From Achromobacter pulmonis (GTDB lineage Bacteria > Pseudomonadota > Gammaproteobacteria > Burkholderiales > Burkholderiaceae_B): 64,000 nucleotides of DNA. Positions 35,426 to 45,339 of this stretch are shown here, in pieces (the stretch's first letter is position 1; every line of letters begins with the position of its first letter). Under the pieces are notes generated by a model. The model saw only the letters and a program-made list of their open reading frames with translations, was not told the origin of the DNA and made no database searches. The stretch spans positions 248,001-312,000 of the forward strand of contig NZ_CADIJV010000002.1 of assembly GCF_902859765.1 (NCBI RefSeq), in the 5' to 3' direction. Position numbers and translations under genes: made by a program.

Positions 35426-35805
35426 ACGACCGCCCCGCCGGAGAAGCTGAAGAACGACAGGAAGAAGCTCGAAGCGGCGAACGCGATGGACAGACCGAAT
35501 ACGATCTGGATCAGCTTGCGGAACCCGCCGGACGTGTCGCCGAACGCGAGCGCGAGGCCCGTGGCGATGATGATGATGACCGCGACGATGCGCGCCACCG
35601 GCCCCTGGATGGATTCGAGGATGGATTGCAGCGGGCCTTCCCACGGCATCGAGGAACCGGCGGCCTGCGCGGCTCCGGCCAGGAACAACAGCAACGCGGC
35701 CAGCAGCAGCCCTTGCCCCGCAGGACGGGCCAGGCAGCGCAGCCGCGCAAGACGCAAAGCCGGATTTGCAGAAAAACGGAAAGCAGGAATGGTCATCTGC
35801 GTCAT
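35422..35805 (-). CDS. trbC: Conjugal pilin TrbC (VirB2-like)
   Basis: Encodes 127 residues. A long signal region ends near AAQA. The mature protein of about 80 residues has two hydrophobic helices (VARIVAVIIIIATGLALAFG and LIQIVFGLSIAFAASSFFL), as in the pilin subunits of IncP-type pili. These are often cyclised after processing by TraF, whose gene lies at 53936-54523. It overlaps trbB and trbD by 4 bases each. Confidence 0.9.
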   Translation of the reverse strand: MTQMTIPAFRFSANPALRLARLRCLARPAGQGLLLAALLLFLAGAAQAAGSSMPWEGPLQSILESIQGPVARIVAVIIIIATGLALAFGDTSGGFRKLIQIVFGLSIAFAASSFFLSFFSFSGGAVV

Positions 35806-36863
35806 GGCAGTTCTCCAAGTGAGTCAAGGGATGAGGAAGTCGCCGCAGCGGGTACGGCATCGGGGTTTGGCGACAACTCGGGAAACGGCGTGTCCAGCGC
35901 GTCCGCCTCCCAATCCGCCAATCGGTAGCCCACGCCGTCAAAGCCGACGACGCGGGCGATGCTCTCGATGCGGCGCTTGCGCCCGCGCCCGGCGATATGG
36001 ATCACCACGTTGACCGCCTCGGCGATCAGCGCACGCGGCGGGTTCACCGCCACTTCGAGAATCAGTTGCTCCAGGCGCAGCAGCGCGCCGAGCGCGGAGC
36101 CGGCGTGGATCGTGGCGATACCGCCCGGATGGCCGGTGCCCCACACCTTGATGAGATCCAGCGCCTCGGCGCCGCGCACCTCGCCGACGACGACGCGATC
36201 AGGCCGCAGGCGCATGGACGACCGCACCAGTTCGGTCATGGACACGACGCCGGCGCGCGTGCGCAGCGGCACATGGTCGCGGGCCGCGCATTGCAACTCG
36301 ATGGTGTCTTCGAGCACCAGTACGCGGTCGCCCGTGGCGGCGATCTCGGCCAGCAGCGCATTGGCGAGCGTGGTCTTGCCGCTGCTCGTGGCTCCTGCGA
36401 TCAGGACGTTCTGGCGCTCGCGCACGGCGCGAACGAGAAAGCCCGCCTGCTCGGCGGTCATCATTCCGTCCTCGATGTAGCGCGACAGAGGGATGACGCC
36501 GATGGCGCGCTTGCGCAGCGCGAAGGCCGGCCCCGGCGCAGCGGGCGGCAAGATGCCCTCGAAGCGTTCGCCGGTTTCGGGCAACTCGGCGGACAGCAGC
36601 GGTTGCCCGCGATGGACTTCTGCGCCAACGTGGGCCGCGACCAAGCGGATGATTCGCTCGCCGTCCGTCTCCGGCAACTCCGCGCCCATCGGCGCGCGCC
36701 CACTGGAAAGCCGATCCACCCAAAGGGTGCGATCGGGGTTCAGCATCACCTCCACCACGTCCGGGTCTTCGAGCGCGGCGGCGATCAGCGGCCCCATCGC
36801 CGTGCGCAGCATCTGGATGCGGCGGTCGAGCGAGGTGGTGAGGGATGAAGGCGCGGCGCTCAT
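35802..36863 (-). CDS. trbB: Conjugal transfer ATPase TrbB (VirB11-like)
   Basis: Encodes 353 residues of a hexameric secretion ATPase with Walker [10 protein letters not shown], an Asp box ([11 protein letters not shown]), Walker B (RVVVGEVRG) and a His box ([11 protein letters not shown]). It drives pilus biogenesis and switches substrates. ATG 36863 overlaps the stop of the RHH gene. The C-terminus is Pro/Ala/Ser-rich. Confidence 0.95.
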   Translation of the reverse strand: MSAAPSSLTTSLDRRIQMLRTAMGPLIAAALEDPDVVEVMLNPDRTLWVDRLSSGRAPMGAELPETDGERIIRLVAAHVGAEVHRGQPLLSAELPETGERFEGILPPAAPGPAFALRKRAIGVIPLSRYIEDGMMTAEQAGFLVRAVRERQNVLIAGATSSGKTTLANALLAEIAATGDRVLVLEDTIELQCAARDHVPLRTRAGVVSMTELVRSSMRLRPDRVVVGEVRGAEALDLIKVWGTGHPGGIATIHAGSALGALLRLEQLILEVAVNPPRALIAEAVNVVIHIAGRGRKRRIESIARVVGFDGVGYRLADWEADALDTPFPELSPNPDAVPAAATSSSLDSLGELP

Positions 36864-37324
36864 GAGGCACGCTCCTGCGCTTGCGCGGCTGCCGCCGCGT
36901 CTTCCATCCGCATTGGGTCGGGATGCAGTTCCTCCACCACGTCGCGCACCAGGCTGCGGCCCCGCAGCAGGTGGCGGCCAAGCTGCTCGGTGAACTGCTC
37001 GAAGCGCGCCTTGCCTTGCGCGCGTGCCGCGTCTTGGTGCGCCTCGGGAACCGGAGTGCTCACGGTCAGGTAGTAGCGGATGAACAGCGCCAGCGTTTCG
37101 ATGGCGATGTTCTGGTCGCGCTCCATGCGATCGGCCTGGCGCGAGAGGCGATCCAGCCGCTTGGCAATGGCCGCCTCGCGCTGGTCGGCGGCATCGGGCG
37201 ACAGCCATGATGCGAGCGCCGCCGCGACGATGGACGACTTGGACACGCCTTTCTTGGCGGCCAGCTCATCGAGCCGCTTGGCGTGCTCCGGCTGGATGAA
37301 CAGGTTGAGGCGATAGTGGCTCAT
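36860..37324 (-). CDS. CopG-type ribbon-helix-helix protein between traG and trbB
   Basis: Encodes 154 residues. The N-terminus ([34 protein letters not shown]) is a ribbon-helix-helix DNA-binding domain; the rest is helical. It sits in the conjugation operon with 4-base overlaps on both sides, so it is made with the channel. It probably autoregulates the operon or assists at oriT, which cannot be separated here. Confidence 0.8.
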   Translation of the reverse strand: MSHYRLNLFIQPEHAKRLDELAAKKGVSKSSIVAAALASWLSPDAADQREAAIAKRLDRLSRQADRMERDQNIAIETLALFIRYYLTVSTPVPEAHQDAARAQGKARFEQFTEQLGRHLLRGRSLVRDVVEELHPDPMRMEDAAAAAQAQERAS

Positions 37325-39342
37325 AGCTCGATTCCGTCGTTGGGGTCGAGGGAAGCCAGCCGGGCGCTGCGCTGCATGGCCGGATCAAGCTGGCGAGGAA
37401 GGGGAAGCGGCAGGTCGTCGTCGTCATCGAGCAGCGCGAGGTCGGCCGTGGGAGCGGCCAGCTCGGAGTCGTAGGCGACGGTTTCGGAGAGTTCGGGCTG
37501 ACGGCGCGGGCCGCCGTCGTCGGCCGAACCCAAGTTCTCCAGGCCATCAGCGGACGCGGCGGCCAGTGCAGCGGGCACGGACGGAATCGCCAACCCGCTC
37601 CAGTCGTCGGGCCGCAATGGCGGCGCGTCGGCGTACTGCCCATCCGCCAGCGCGGGCGGTGGCAGCACGCGACGCTTGAAATTGGCGTCCGCGTAGTAGC
37701 GCAGCTTCTTCGCCTTGATCGGCGCCACGCTGGACACCATCACCACGGCCTCGTCAGGCGGAAGCTGCATGACTTCGCCCGGCGTCAGCAGCGGGCGCGC
37801 GGTTTCCTGGCGCGACACCATCAGGTGGCCCAGCCACGGCGCGAGCCGATGGCCCGCGTAGTTGCGCTGCGCGCGCAGCTCGGTAGCGGTGCCGAGCGTT
37901 TCGGAAATGCGCTTGGCCGTGCGCTCGTCGTTCGTGGCGAACGTCACGCGCACATGGCAGTTGTCCAGAATCGAATGGTTCTGGCCATAGGCTTTGTCGA
38001 TCTGGTTGAGCGACTGCGCGATGAGGAAGCTGCGGATGCCGTAGCCCGCCATGAAGGCCAGGGCCGTCTCGAAGAAGTCGAGCCGCCCCAGCGCCGGGAA
38101 CTCATCGAGCATCAGCAGCAGCTTGTGGCGGCGCTGAATGCCGTCGGAGCCGTCGAGCGATTCGGTGAGGCGCCGGCCGATCTGGTTGAGGATCAGGCGA
38201 ATGAGCGGCTTCGTCCGCGAAATGTCCGAAGGCGGCACCACGAGGTACAGCGATACCGGATGCTCGGCAGCGATCAGGTCAGCGATGCGCCAATCGCAAC
38301 GCGAGGTGACTTCGGCCACCGTGGGATCGCGGTACAGGCCGAGGAACGACATGGCCGTGGACAGCACGCCCGAGCGTTCGTTATCGCTCTTGTTGAGGAC
38401 TTCGCGCGCAGCGGATGCCACCACGGGATGTGGGCCACCACCTTCCTCGTTCACGAGGTGCGGCGTAGTCATCATCCGATGCAAGGTCAGCTCGAACGGA
38501 CTGGCCGGGTCGGAGAGGAAGTTGGCGACGCCGCGCAGAGTCTTGTCTTCGCCTGCGTAGAGCACATGCAGGATGGCCCCAACCAGTAGCGCGTGCGAGG
38601 TCTTTTCCCAATGGTTGCGCTTCTCCAGCGCACCTTCGGGATCAACCAGAATGTCCGCGATGTTCTGCACGTCGCGCACCTCATGCGCGCCGCGCCGTAC
38701 CTCCAGCAGCGGGTTGTAGGCCGCTGACTTCGCATCGGTCGGGTTGAACAGCAGGCAATGCGAGAAGCGCGAGCGCCAACCGGCGGTGATCTGCCAGTTC
38801 TCGCCCTTGATGTCGTGGATGACGGCCGAGGCTGGCCAGGAAAGCAGCGTCGGCACCACCAGGCCCACACCTTTGCCCGAGCGCGTGGGCGCGAAGGTCA
38901 GGACGTGTTCCGGGCCTTCATGCCGCAGGTACTGGCGGTCGTGCTGGCCGAGGAACACGCCGGCCGGCTGCGTGAGGCCAGCCTTGCGAATGTCATCCGC
39001 GTTCGCCCAGCGTGCCGAGCCGTAGGTCGTAACCAGCCGCGATTGGCGCGAGCGCCAGATCGACATACCGATGGCGACCACCACCGCCAGCAGGCCACTG
39101 CCGCCCGCGATGGCGCCGCCGGTATCGAACACGCGCGGCGCGTAGGCATCGAAGAAGAACCACCACTCGAACAGTTTCCACGGGTGGTAGATCGGTGTGC
39201 CGAGAAGATCGAACCAGGGCGAGCCAAGGCGTAGCTGGTAGCCAAGGGCTGCTGCTGTCCATTGCGTGGCGCTCCATACGCCAGCGATCACGATGCCGAA
39301 TACCACGGCGATCTGACCGAACAGCACGTTCGTCCCTTGCAT
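37321..39342 (-). CDS. traG: Conjugal coupling protein TraG (VirD4-like)
   Basis: Encodes 673 residues. Two or more N-terminal membrane segments (residues about 5-110) precede the ATPase with Walker A PTRSGKGVG and Walker B LLMLDEFPALG. It brings the relaxase-DNA complex to the secretion channel. ATG 39342 has a strong GGAGG-type site just upstream and is preferred over a TTG 51 bases earlier. It is first in the minus-strand trb operon; the preceding unit is closed by a terminator at 39477-39509, so a promoter should lie in 39343-39476. Confidence 0.93.
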   Translation of the reverse strand: MQGTNVLFGQIAVVFGIVIAGVWSATQWTAAALGYQLRLGSPWFDLLGTPIYHPWKLFEWWFFFDAYAPRVFDTGGAIAGGSGLLAVVVAIGMSIWRSRQSRLVTTYGSARWANADDIRKAGLTQPAGVFLGQHDRQYLRHEGPEHVLTFAPTRSGKGVGLVVPTLLSWPASAVIHDIKGENWQITAGWRSRFSHCLLFNPTDAKSAAYNPLLEVRRGAHEVRDVQNIADILVDPEGALEKRNHWEKTSHALLVGAILHVLYAGEDKTLRGVANFLSDPASPFELTLHRMMTTPHLVNEEGGGPHPVVASAAREVLNKSDNERSGVLSTAMSFLGLYRDPTVAEVTSRCDWRIADLIAAEHPVSLYLVVPPSDISRTKPLIRLILNQIGRRLTESLDGSDGIQRRHKLLLMLDEFPALGRLDFFETALAFMAGYGIRSFLIAQSLNQIDKAYGQNHSILDNCHVRVTFATNDERTAKRISETLGTATELRAQRNYAGHRLAPWLGHLMVSRQETARPLLTPGEVMQLPPDEAVVMVSSVAPIKAKKLRYYADANFKRRVLPPPALADGQYADAPPLRPDDWSGLAIPSVPAALAAASADGLENLGSADDGGPRRQPELSETVAYDSELAAPTADLALLDDDDDLPLPLPRQLDPAMQRSARLASLDPNDGIEL

Positions 39343-39476
39343 AACCTCGCCTCCGATCACGGCACACAGAGGTGCCGCAGCACTGAGGATCAAGGCGTTC
39401 GCGCAGGTCGGTCAAAGGCCGATGTGGCGGCAATTTAGGCCCAAAAAGTCAGATTTCCTTTAGTGGCGAAAGCAAT

Positions 39477-39509
39477 AAAAACGCCGCAAGCGCGAGCGCA
39501 TTGCGGCGT
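39477..39509 (-). terminator. Intrinsic terminator after the LysR/lipoprotein unit
   Basis: A 9-bp stem ACGCCGCAA (39481-39489) pairs with TTGCGGCGT (39501-39509). On the minus strand it runs into TTTTATT. It separates the lysR-lipoprotein transcript from the traG-trb operon. Confidence 0.75.
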
Positions 39510-39559
39510 AGTGAGGTAACAGCGAGAACTTCGTCGCAGCGAAGCGACCGAGAGATAAC

Positions 39560-39787
39560 CTACTTGGATTTTTGCTCGGGCCGATCACCGAAAAATCGCC
39601 GTTTGGCGGCTTCGGCAGCACGCAGACATAGTTCGTCGCCAACCTTCGCGCGGTCTTCCTTGCATTGACGTTGAATCTCTTTGATGCGTTCGGGATTGGC
39701 TACGAGCGCATCCACGGTTTCCGAAGGTTGAGAAGGACCGCATGCAGGCAGTGCAGTGACCAATATCAGCAATATCACTTTGTTCAT
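39560..39787 (-). CDS. Small EexN/TrbK-like lipoprotein
   Basis: Encodes 75 residues. A lipoprotein signal (VILLILVTALPAC) precedes the core LVANPERIKEIQRQC and LCLRAAEAAKRRF. The core has the same layout as the trbK product at 31650-31949 (Asp/Asn-Pro-x-Arg, Gln-Cys, second Cys, Arg-Arg-Phe). It is therefore probably a second exclusion-type lipoprotein. It starts 13 bases after the lysR-type gene and shares its message, which ends at the terminator 39477-39509. Confidence 0.7.
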   Translation of the reverse strand: MNKVILLILVTALPACGPSQPSETVDALVANPERIKEIQRQCKEDRAKVGDELCLRAAEAAKRRFFGDRPEQKSK

Positions 39788-39800
39788 AGCCTTATTCCTA

Positions 39801-40727
39801 CTATCGGTCGCGTGGAAGGTCTTCGGGGATGCCGAGTTCATCAGCCGAATCAATAAAATCTACTCGTTCGATAAATCGAGCCAGCATTTCGGACGGCTCC
39901 GTATCGCGGCGCAGCAGATAGGTCATGAGCATAGTCGGCTTGCCCGCCAAGCGCCGGGCCACGACTCCCGGCTCGCGGCTGGAAGCAATGTGCGCCTCGC
40001 CCGCCAAGCCCAATGCTAAGCCGGCGGAGACTAAAGTCATCATCACGTCGAAGGTCGCCACGCGCTGCGCGATCAGCGGCTCTTGTCCGCATGTGCGTAG
40101 GAACCGATCGACCTGGCGCGCGTGGCCTTCGCACACTGCTGGGTCGCCCAGCGCCAGCGGATGGCGCAACACCTCCTTCAGCGGGATCTGTTTGAAGGCA
40201 AGCACCGGATGGCGGGCTGGTACCGCCACCATCAATTCGTCTTCCCATGCAGGAGTGACGATGATGCCATCACCTGCATCCTCTGCCATCGAGAAGCCCG
40301 CGTCATACAGGTCGCTATGAAGCCCCTTGATCTGCTGATCCAAAGGCACCTCGAACAATCGGATTTCCACCTCGGGGTCCTCTTCGCGGCTGCGCGCCAG
40401 CAATGCCGGCAGGCGCGAAGGCGTGACGCCATCGGACAAGGCAATACGCAACTGGCCGCAAAAGCCGTTGGCGGCGGACTTGACACTATCGCGGGCCTGC
40501 TCCAGCACTGTAAAGACTCGCTGAACGTGCTCCAGAAACAGCCGTCCAGCGCGGGTCAGTTGTGTGCTGCGAGTGGTGCGGACAAACAGGCGTGCGCCGA
40601 GTTCTTCCTCCAACTCCTTGATGGTGCGAGATAACGGAGATTGGTCGATGTGCAACCGCTCGGCAGCGCGGGCAAAGTGAAGCTCCTCTGCTACAGCGAG
40701 GAAACACCGTAGATGACGAAGCTCCAC
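39801..40727 (-). CDS. LysR-type transcriptional regulator next to the transfer operon
   Basis: Encodes 308 residues. A winged helix (about 1-60; RHLRCFLAVAEELHFARAAERL, PLSRTIKELEEELG) is followed by a LysR substrate domain. A LysR-type gene called traR occupies this place in Tn4371-family elements, so a role in controlling traG-trb transcription is likely. The signal molecule is unknown. The small lipoprotein gene follows on the same message. Confidence 0.8.
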   Translation of the reverse strand: MELRHLRCFLAVAEELHFARAAERLHIDQSPLSRTIKELEEELGARLFVRTTRSTQLTRAGRLFLEHVQRVFTVLEQARDSVKSAANGFCGQLRIALSDGVTPSRLPALLARSREEDPEVEIRLFEVPLDQQIKGLHSDLYDAGFSMAEDAGDGIIVTPAWEDELMVAVPARHPVLAFKQIPLKEVLRHPLALGDPAVCEGHARQVDRFLRTCGQEPLIAQRVATFDVMMTLVSAGLALGLAGEAHIASSREPGVVARRLAGKPTMLMTYLLRRDTEPSEMLARFIERVDFIDSADELGIPEDLPRDR

Positions 40728-40874
40728 AAATCAATCTCCTATTAAGTGTTATTTGAACCTACACATTGAATCTTCTGTCCGGGGTAGTCACCGAAGGCCA
40801 TGCGCCTATCCGAATCGGACAGGCGCTGGGACTTCTTTCTGACGCCATTGGGAGGCATCAGCAGATCGCGCGAA

Positions 40875-41159
40875 TTACCCGCCGTACTCCTGTTCAAGCA
40901 GCGAGCTGAGGCGAGCAACTTCATTGCTGGTAATGGCAATGTTCCGCCCGTCCTTCGTCGCCACTGAGGCGCCGATGGATTGATACACGGCGCGTCCGAA
41001 GCGACTTTCCTGTGCCATCTTTCCATCCTTGAAGACGTACAGCGTTCCCCCGTCAGCCAGCGGAACCATCTCCTTGGCTGCCTGGGCTGCTGCATGACCG
41101 GCGAAGGCAGGCACGGAGAGGGCGCTCAACAGGGCGGCAATGACAATTTGCGATTTCAT
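40875..41159 (-). CDS. CopK-like periplasmic protein
   Basis: Encodes 94 residues: signal peptide (IVIAALLSALSVPAFA) and a small mature domain. The pattern DGGTLYVFKDGKMAQESRFG, then TKDGRNIAITSNEVARL, matches the copper-binding protein CopK of Cupriavidus metallidurans. CopK binds Cu(I) through a set of methionines in the periplasm. Here only the Met in DGKM and one near the N-terminus remain in the mature part. Copper affinity may therefore differ. It lies at the end of the cop cluster and has a CopR-like half site upstream at 41245. Confidence 0.7.
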   Translation of the reverse strand: MKSQIVIAALLSALSVPAFAGHAAAQAAKEMVPLADGGTLYVFKDGKMAQESRFGRAVYQSIGASVATKDGRNIAITSNEVARLSSLLEQEYGG

Positions 41160-41244
41160 GATCGACTCCTTTGTGAAAACGACGACAACTTGCGCCGCGC
41201 CGTTAAATGTAGAAGCGCGCGATCTACAGATCGCTTACCCGTGC

Positions 41245-41261
41245 ATTACATTCAATTCATG
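41245..41261 (-). promoter_or_regulatory. Possible CopR site upstream of copK-like gene
   Basis: ATTACATTCA at 41245-41254 matches the left ten bases of the palindrome in the copA-copR intergenic region (49201-49216). It is followed by a degenerate second half, ATTCATG. It lies 86 bases upstream of the copK-like start. Confidence 0.45.
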
Positions 41262-41287
41262 TGCTGTCATTTGGTGCCAGTCAAGGA

Positions 41288-42214
41288 TTAGGTGCCGTTG
41301 GGAGAAAGGATGCCAAGCCACGCAACGCTCGCCAAAACCAGAACGGCTAATGTCGCCTCCGTGAACAGACTCTGCCGTAGCTTGACGACCGCGTGTGCGT
41401 GGTTGCCTGTTCTCAATGCCGCCTCCAGACTTGGGCTCAGTCGAAACCGATTGGCTGCCGCCAGCGCGAGCATTCCTCCGAACAACAGGAGTTTTCCTAC
41501 GAGCAGGCGGCCATAGAGCGTTGAGAAGAGCGGATCAAGCGATGGCCCAGCGATCAACAGGTAATTCAGGGCTCCGGTCACGACGAGTGCCGCCACGATC
41601 ACAGTACCTATCCGAGCGAAACCATTGGATGTTCGGCTCAGGATCTCTACTGAGCCTTGCCCGGTATTTGGTTTGTTCGCCGCAAGCACCAAGAACGCGA
41701 TCAATGCGCCTACCCAGGCACCGGCCGCCCAGAGGTGCGTGATGTCCGAAGCGAGATGAATGTATCCGCGCACGCCGTCATCCATGGCGCCATGTCCCGC
41801 CCATGCAAGGGTCGCCAACGCCACACCACTGGAAGCGGCCATCGCTGCAAAACGCAGTGTTGAATTCATGCGCAACACTGCGATGAGCACACACGTCACT
41901 AACGCCAGGATGCGAATGCACCAGGCGATGCCCATGTGCGTGCCCGTAATGAGCATGTCGAAAACGTGCGTTGACAGCTCCGCGTAGCTTTGGGCGCCGG
42001 ACATGGCCTTGGCCATGACCGTCATGCCCCACATCGACAGGACAATGCCGATGGCGGCGGATGCGCCAATGAGTACGCGATAGCGGCGCGAGATCGTCGA
42101 GGATCGCTCGTCGTTGCCCAAAGCATAGAGTCCGAACATGGCGACGCCAAACGCCGCCGCCAGGTCCAGATAAAGCGCCAGGCGCAGGACGATGGTCAAC
42201 CAATCCCCGGCCAT
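41288..42214 (-). CDS. copD: Copper resistance inner-membrane protein CopD
   Basis: Encodes 308 residues with about eight hydrophobic segments and the CopD-family pattern WAAGAWVGAL preceded by HLASDITHL, which contains the conserved His residues. CopD works with CopC to move copper across the inner membrane. It follows copC by 4 bases, so the two are one unit. Confidence 0.9.
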   Translation of the reverse strand: MAGDWLTIVLRLALYLDLAAAFGVAMFGLYALGNDERSSTISRRYRVLIGASAAIGIVLSMWGMTVMAKAMSGAQSYAELSTHVFDMLITGTHMGIAWCIRILALVTCVLIAVLRMNSTLRFAAMAASSGVALATLAWAGHGAMDDGVRGYIHLASDITHLWAAGAWVGALIAFLVLAANKPNTGQGSVEILSRTSNGFARIGTVIVAALVVTGALNYLLIAGPSLDPLFSTLYGRLLVGKLLLFGGMLALAAANRFRLSPSLEAALRTGNHAHAVVKLRQSLFTEATLAVLVLASVAWLGILSPNGT

Positions 42215-42218
42215 GGGC

Positions 42219-42605
42219 TTACTTCACCTTGAAGGTGACGTTACCCGTGATCGGATGCGTGTCCGAGGAGACGGCACGCCATTCGACGCGATAGTCGCCC
42301 GGCTGGAGCGCCTGTGCCGGCGTGATGACCATGGTCTTGCCGTCGCCGGCACCCGCGACGCTGGCGTTGATCTTCATCGGGCCATGGCTCGCCATTCCCG
42401 GCATGCCCGTCATGACAAGGCTTGCGGCGGAGAACTGCGGCACCAGCGTTTCGGAGAACTTCAGCTCGATGGTGGCTGGCGCGGAAACCTGCGACTTGTC
42501 GGCCGGCGTTGAAGACACCAGCGAAGGATGCGCGAATGCGGCGGTGGCGAACAGGCCAGCAGCGATCGGCGCGACGAGCTTGGCGATGAAATGTGAACGG
42601 GTCAT
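42219..42605 (-). CDS. copC: Periplasmic copper-binding protein CopC
   Basis: Encodes 128 residues. After signal cleavage (ATAAFA) the mature protein begins HPSLVSS, placing the Cu(II)-binding His at position 1. A second His is in SSDTHPITG. A Met-rich loop (VMTGMPGMASHGPM) provides the Cu(I) site. It carries copper in the periplasm and hands it to CopD. ATG 42605 gives the normal CopC length. Confidence 0.92.
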   Translation of the reverse strand: MTRSHFIAKLVAPIAAGLFATAAFAHPSLVSSTPADKSQVSAPATIELKFSETLVPQFSAASLVMTGMPGMASHGPMKINASVAGAGDGKTMVITPAQALQPGDYRVEWRAVSSDTHPITGNVTFKVK

Positions 42606-42746
42606 AGAAGTTTCTACCTGGATGTGTGAGGTGTGGTTTAAGAACGAAATGCCGAGATAAGGCTTGCACCTTCGCAACGGCGTGGAACGAAAGAAACGGT
42701 TCGCTGGGCGATAGCAGACTCCTGTTGGTTCTGAAAGATGTTTCGG

Positions 42747-45227
42747 TCACAGTCGGCTCGCTCTCAGCCGCAAGGCGTTGCCCACGACCGATGCCGAACT
42801 CAGGCTCATCGCCAATGCTGCGATCAGGGGCGACAGCAACCAGCCCGTGAGGGGATAGAGAACCCCGGCGGCGATGGGGATGCCCAGCGCGTTGTAGAGG
42901 AAGGCGAACATGAGGTTCTGCTTCATGTTGCCCACGGTACTCACCGAGAGCGTGCGAGCGACAGCAATGCCACGCAGGTCGCCCTTGACCAGCGTGACCT
43001 GAGCGCTGTTCATCGCCACGTCGGTTCCCGTTCCCATGGCGATGCCCACGTCTGCCTTCGCCAAGGCCGGCGCGTCGTTGATGCCGTCTCCGGCCATGGC
43101 GACGATGCGGCCTTCTTTCTGCAGCCGCTCGATCAACATGAGCTTGTCCGCCGGCTTGACCTCACCATGCACCTCGTCGATGCCTAGGCGTGCACCGACG
43201 GCTTTGGCGGTGGTCTGCCCGTCCCCGGTGGCCATGATGACCCGCAGGCCCGCAGCCTTCAACGCGGCCAGGGCCTCGGGGGTGCTGCCCTTGACCGGGT
43301 CGGATACGGCGAGCAAACCCGCGAGTTGCCCGTCCACAGCCAAGTACATGACGCTGGCCCCTTCGCCGCGCAGAGTTTCGGCCTGGGGTACGAGCGGTTC
43401 CACCGATACGCCAGACTGTTCCATCAGCACTGTGTTGCCCAACGCCAGTTGCCGGTGCTCAACCTTTCCGCGCACGCCGATGCCGGTTCCCGATTCAAAG
43501 CTCTGAGGCTTCACGAGTTGGAGGCCCTGGGCACGCGCGGCCTGCACGATGGCGTCGGCCAGGGGGTGTTCACTGCCCTGGTCCAGGCTGGCCGCAAGAC
43601 GCAGCACCTCATCGTTCGTAAAGCCGCGTGCTGCGACGACCTGATCGAAAGCAGGTCGGCCTTCGGTCAGGGTTCCTGTCTTGTCGATGACGAGGGTATC
43701 GACCTTGCGAAGATTCTCGATCGCCGCGGCATCGCGGAACAACACGCCCTGCGTGGCGCCACGGCCCGTTGCGACCATGATCGACATCGGCGTGGCCAGA
43801 CCCAGCGCGCACGGGCAGGCGATGATCAGGACGGCCACCGCATTGATCAGTCCATAGACCCAGGTGGGCTGTGGCCCGAAGAATCCCCATACAAAGAGCG
43901 TCGTGACCGCAATGGCGACGACGGCCATCACGAAGTAGCCGGCAACGACATCGGCCATGCGTTGCATCGGTGCCTTGGAACGCTGCGCCTGGGCGACCAT
44001 CTGGACGATCTGCGATAGAACGGTGTCCGAGCCGATCCGCTCCGAACGCATGACCAGCGCGCCGTTGGTGTTGAGTGTGGCCCCGATGACCTTGTCGCCC
44101 GCGCGCTTGCTGACGGGCAGCGGTTCGCCGGTCAGCATGGATTCGTCAATCGAGCTGCTGCCCTCGTGCACGATGCCATCCACCGGCACCTTCTCGCCGG
44201 GTCGGATGCGCAGCAGGTCGCCGACGTGCACATGGCTGAGCGGCACGTCTTCCTCGCTGCCGTCCGCATTGATGCGCCGCGCGGTCTTGGGCGCCAGCCC
44301 CAGCAGCGACTTGATAGCCGCCGAAGTCTGGGAGCGGGCCTTGAGTTCCAGCACCTGGCCGAGCAGTGTCAGCGAGATGATGACGGCGGCGGCCTCGAAA
44401 TACACGCCGACCCGTCCCATGGACATGAAGGAGGCTGGAAACACTTCCGGCGCAACGGTTGCCACGACGCTGTAGATGAATGCCGCACCCGTTCCCAGGC
44501 CGATCAGTGTCCACATGTTCGGGCTGCGGTTGACCACGGACAGCCAGCCGCGGGAGAAGAAGGGCCAGCCGGCCCACAGCACGATCGGCAACGACAGCAC
44601 CAACTCGACCCAGCTCTGCGTAGCCATGTCCATCAGGTGCAGCCGCTCGCCCAGCATCGCCAGCGCCAGGACCACGAGCGTCAACGGCAAGGTCCACCAG
44701 AAGCGACGCGAGAAGTCACGCAACTCCGGGTTGTCGTCGTCGAGGTCGGGCAGCAGGGGCTCCAGCGTCATCCCGCACTTGGGGCAGGTTCCCGGATGAT
44801 CCTGGCGGATCTCCGGGTGCATCGGGCAGGTGTAGATCGTTCCGGGTGCGGTTGGCGATGCCGCCGGGGCCGGTGAAACTGCGGTGCTGGCATGGTGATG
44901 CGGCGCATGGCCGCTGCCTGTGCCTATGCCCGCGCCACCGCTGGCATATCGCGCCGGATCGGTGTCGAATTTGGCCTTGCATCCGGTGCTGCAAAACAAG
45001 TACGTGTTCCCCAAGTGCGTGGAGCGGTGCTCCGACGCCGCCGTGACCGCCATGCCACACACCGGATCGCGCGTCGCGGCATCGGGCTGCGAGTGGCTTG
45101 AGGACCCGCCCGCGTCGTCACTGCCGGCATGGCTGGCGTGATGGTGGTGCGTATGCGGGCCGGACGTTGTGGCACCCGCCGCCATGCCTGCGTGCTCATG
45201 TCCTGAAGACTTGCTGGGTGAATTCAT
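42747..45227 (-). CDS. Cu(I)-exporting P1B-type ATPase with YHS and HMBD N-terminal domains
   Basis: Encodes 826 residues. The His-rich start (HTHHHHASH) is followed by a YHS domain (about 54-92; [19 protein letters not shown]) and a second metal-binding module, YTCPMHPEI through [10 protein letters not shown] (about 131-158). The transport core has TGEPLPV, the membrane CPC site in [12 protein letters not shown], the phosphorylation site DKTGTLTEG and GDGINDAP. It pumps Cu(I) from the cytoplasm. It lacks classical HMA domains, like CopF of Cupriavidus metallidurans. Confidence 0.92.
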   Translation of the reverse strand: MNSPSKSSGHEHAGMAAGATTSGPHTHHHHASHAGSDDAGGSSSHSQPDAATRDPVCGMAVTAASEHRSTHLGNTYLFCSTGCKAKFDTDPARYASGGAGIGTGSGHAPHHHASTAVSPAPAASPTAPGTIYTCPMHPEIRQDHPGTCPKCGMTLEPLLPDLDDDNPELRDFSRRFWWTLPLTLVVLALAMLGERLHLMDMATQSWVELVLSLPIVLWAGWPFFSRGWLSVVNRSPNMWTLIGLGTGAAFIYSVVATVAPEVFPASFMSMGRVGVYFEAAAVIISLTLLGQVLELKARSQTSAAIKSLLGLAPKTARRINADGSEEDVPLSHVHVGDLLRIRPGEKVPVDGIVHEGSSSIDESMLTGEPLPVSKRAGDKVIGATLNTNGALVMRSERIGSDTVLSQIVQMVAQAQRSKAPMQRMADVVAGYFVMAVVAIAVTTLFVWGFFGPQPTWVYGLINAVAVLIIACPCALGLATPMSIMVATGRGATQGVLFRDAAAIENLRKVDTLVIDKTGTLTEGRPAFDQVVAARGFTNDEVLRLAASLDQGSEHPLADAIVQAARAQGLQLVKPQSFESGTGIGVRGKVEHRQLALGNTVLMEQSGVSVEPLVPQAETLRGEGASVMYLAVDGQLAGLLAVSDPVKGSTPEALAALKAAGLRVIMATGDGQTTAKAVGARLGIDEVHGEVKPADKLMLIERLQKEGRIVAMAGDGINDAPALAKADVGIAMGTGTDVAMNSAQVTLVKGDLRGIAVARTLSVSTVGNMKQNLMFAFLYNALGIPIAAGVLYPLTGWLLSPLIAALAMSLSSASVVGNALRLRASRL

Positions 45228-45339
45228 AGTGACAAGTGCCCTCCGCCGTTAACCGTTGGTGTCTGGTGATCGCAGCAGGCCGCAGGCGCGCAAGGAGACA
45301 AGCGCGGCGTCGCGTGCTCGCACGGTGCGAGCACGCGAC

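Noticed and set aside
40742-41095. Minus-strand frame across the copK-like gene end
   Set aside because: It overlaps the copK-like gene in another frame and has no ribosome-binding site or family match.
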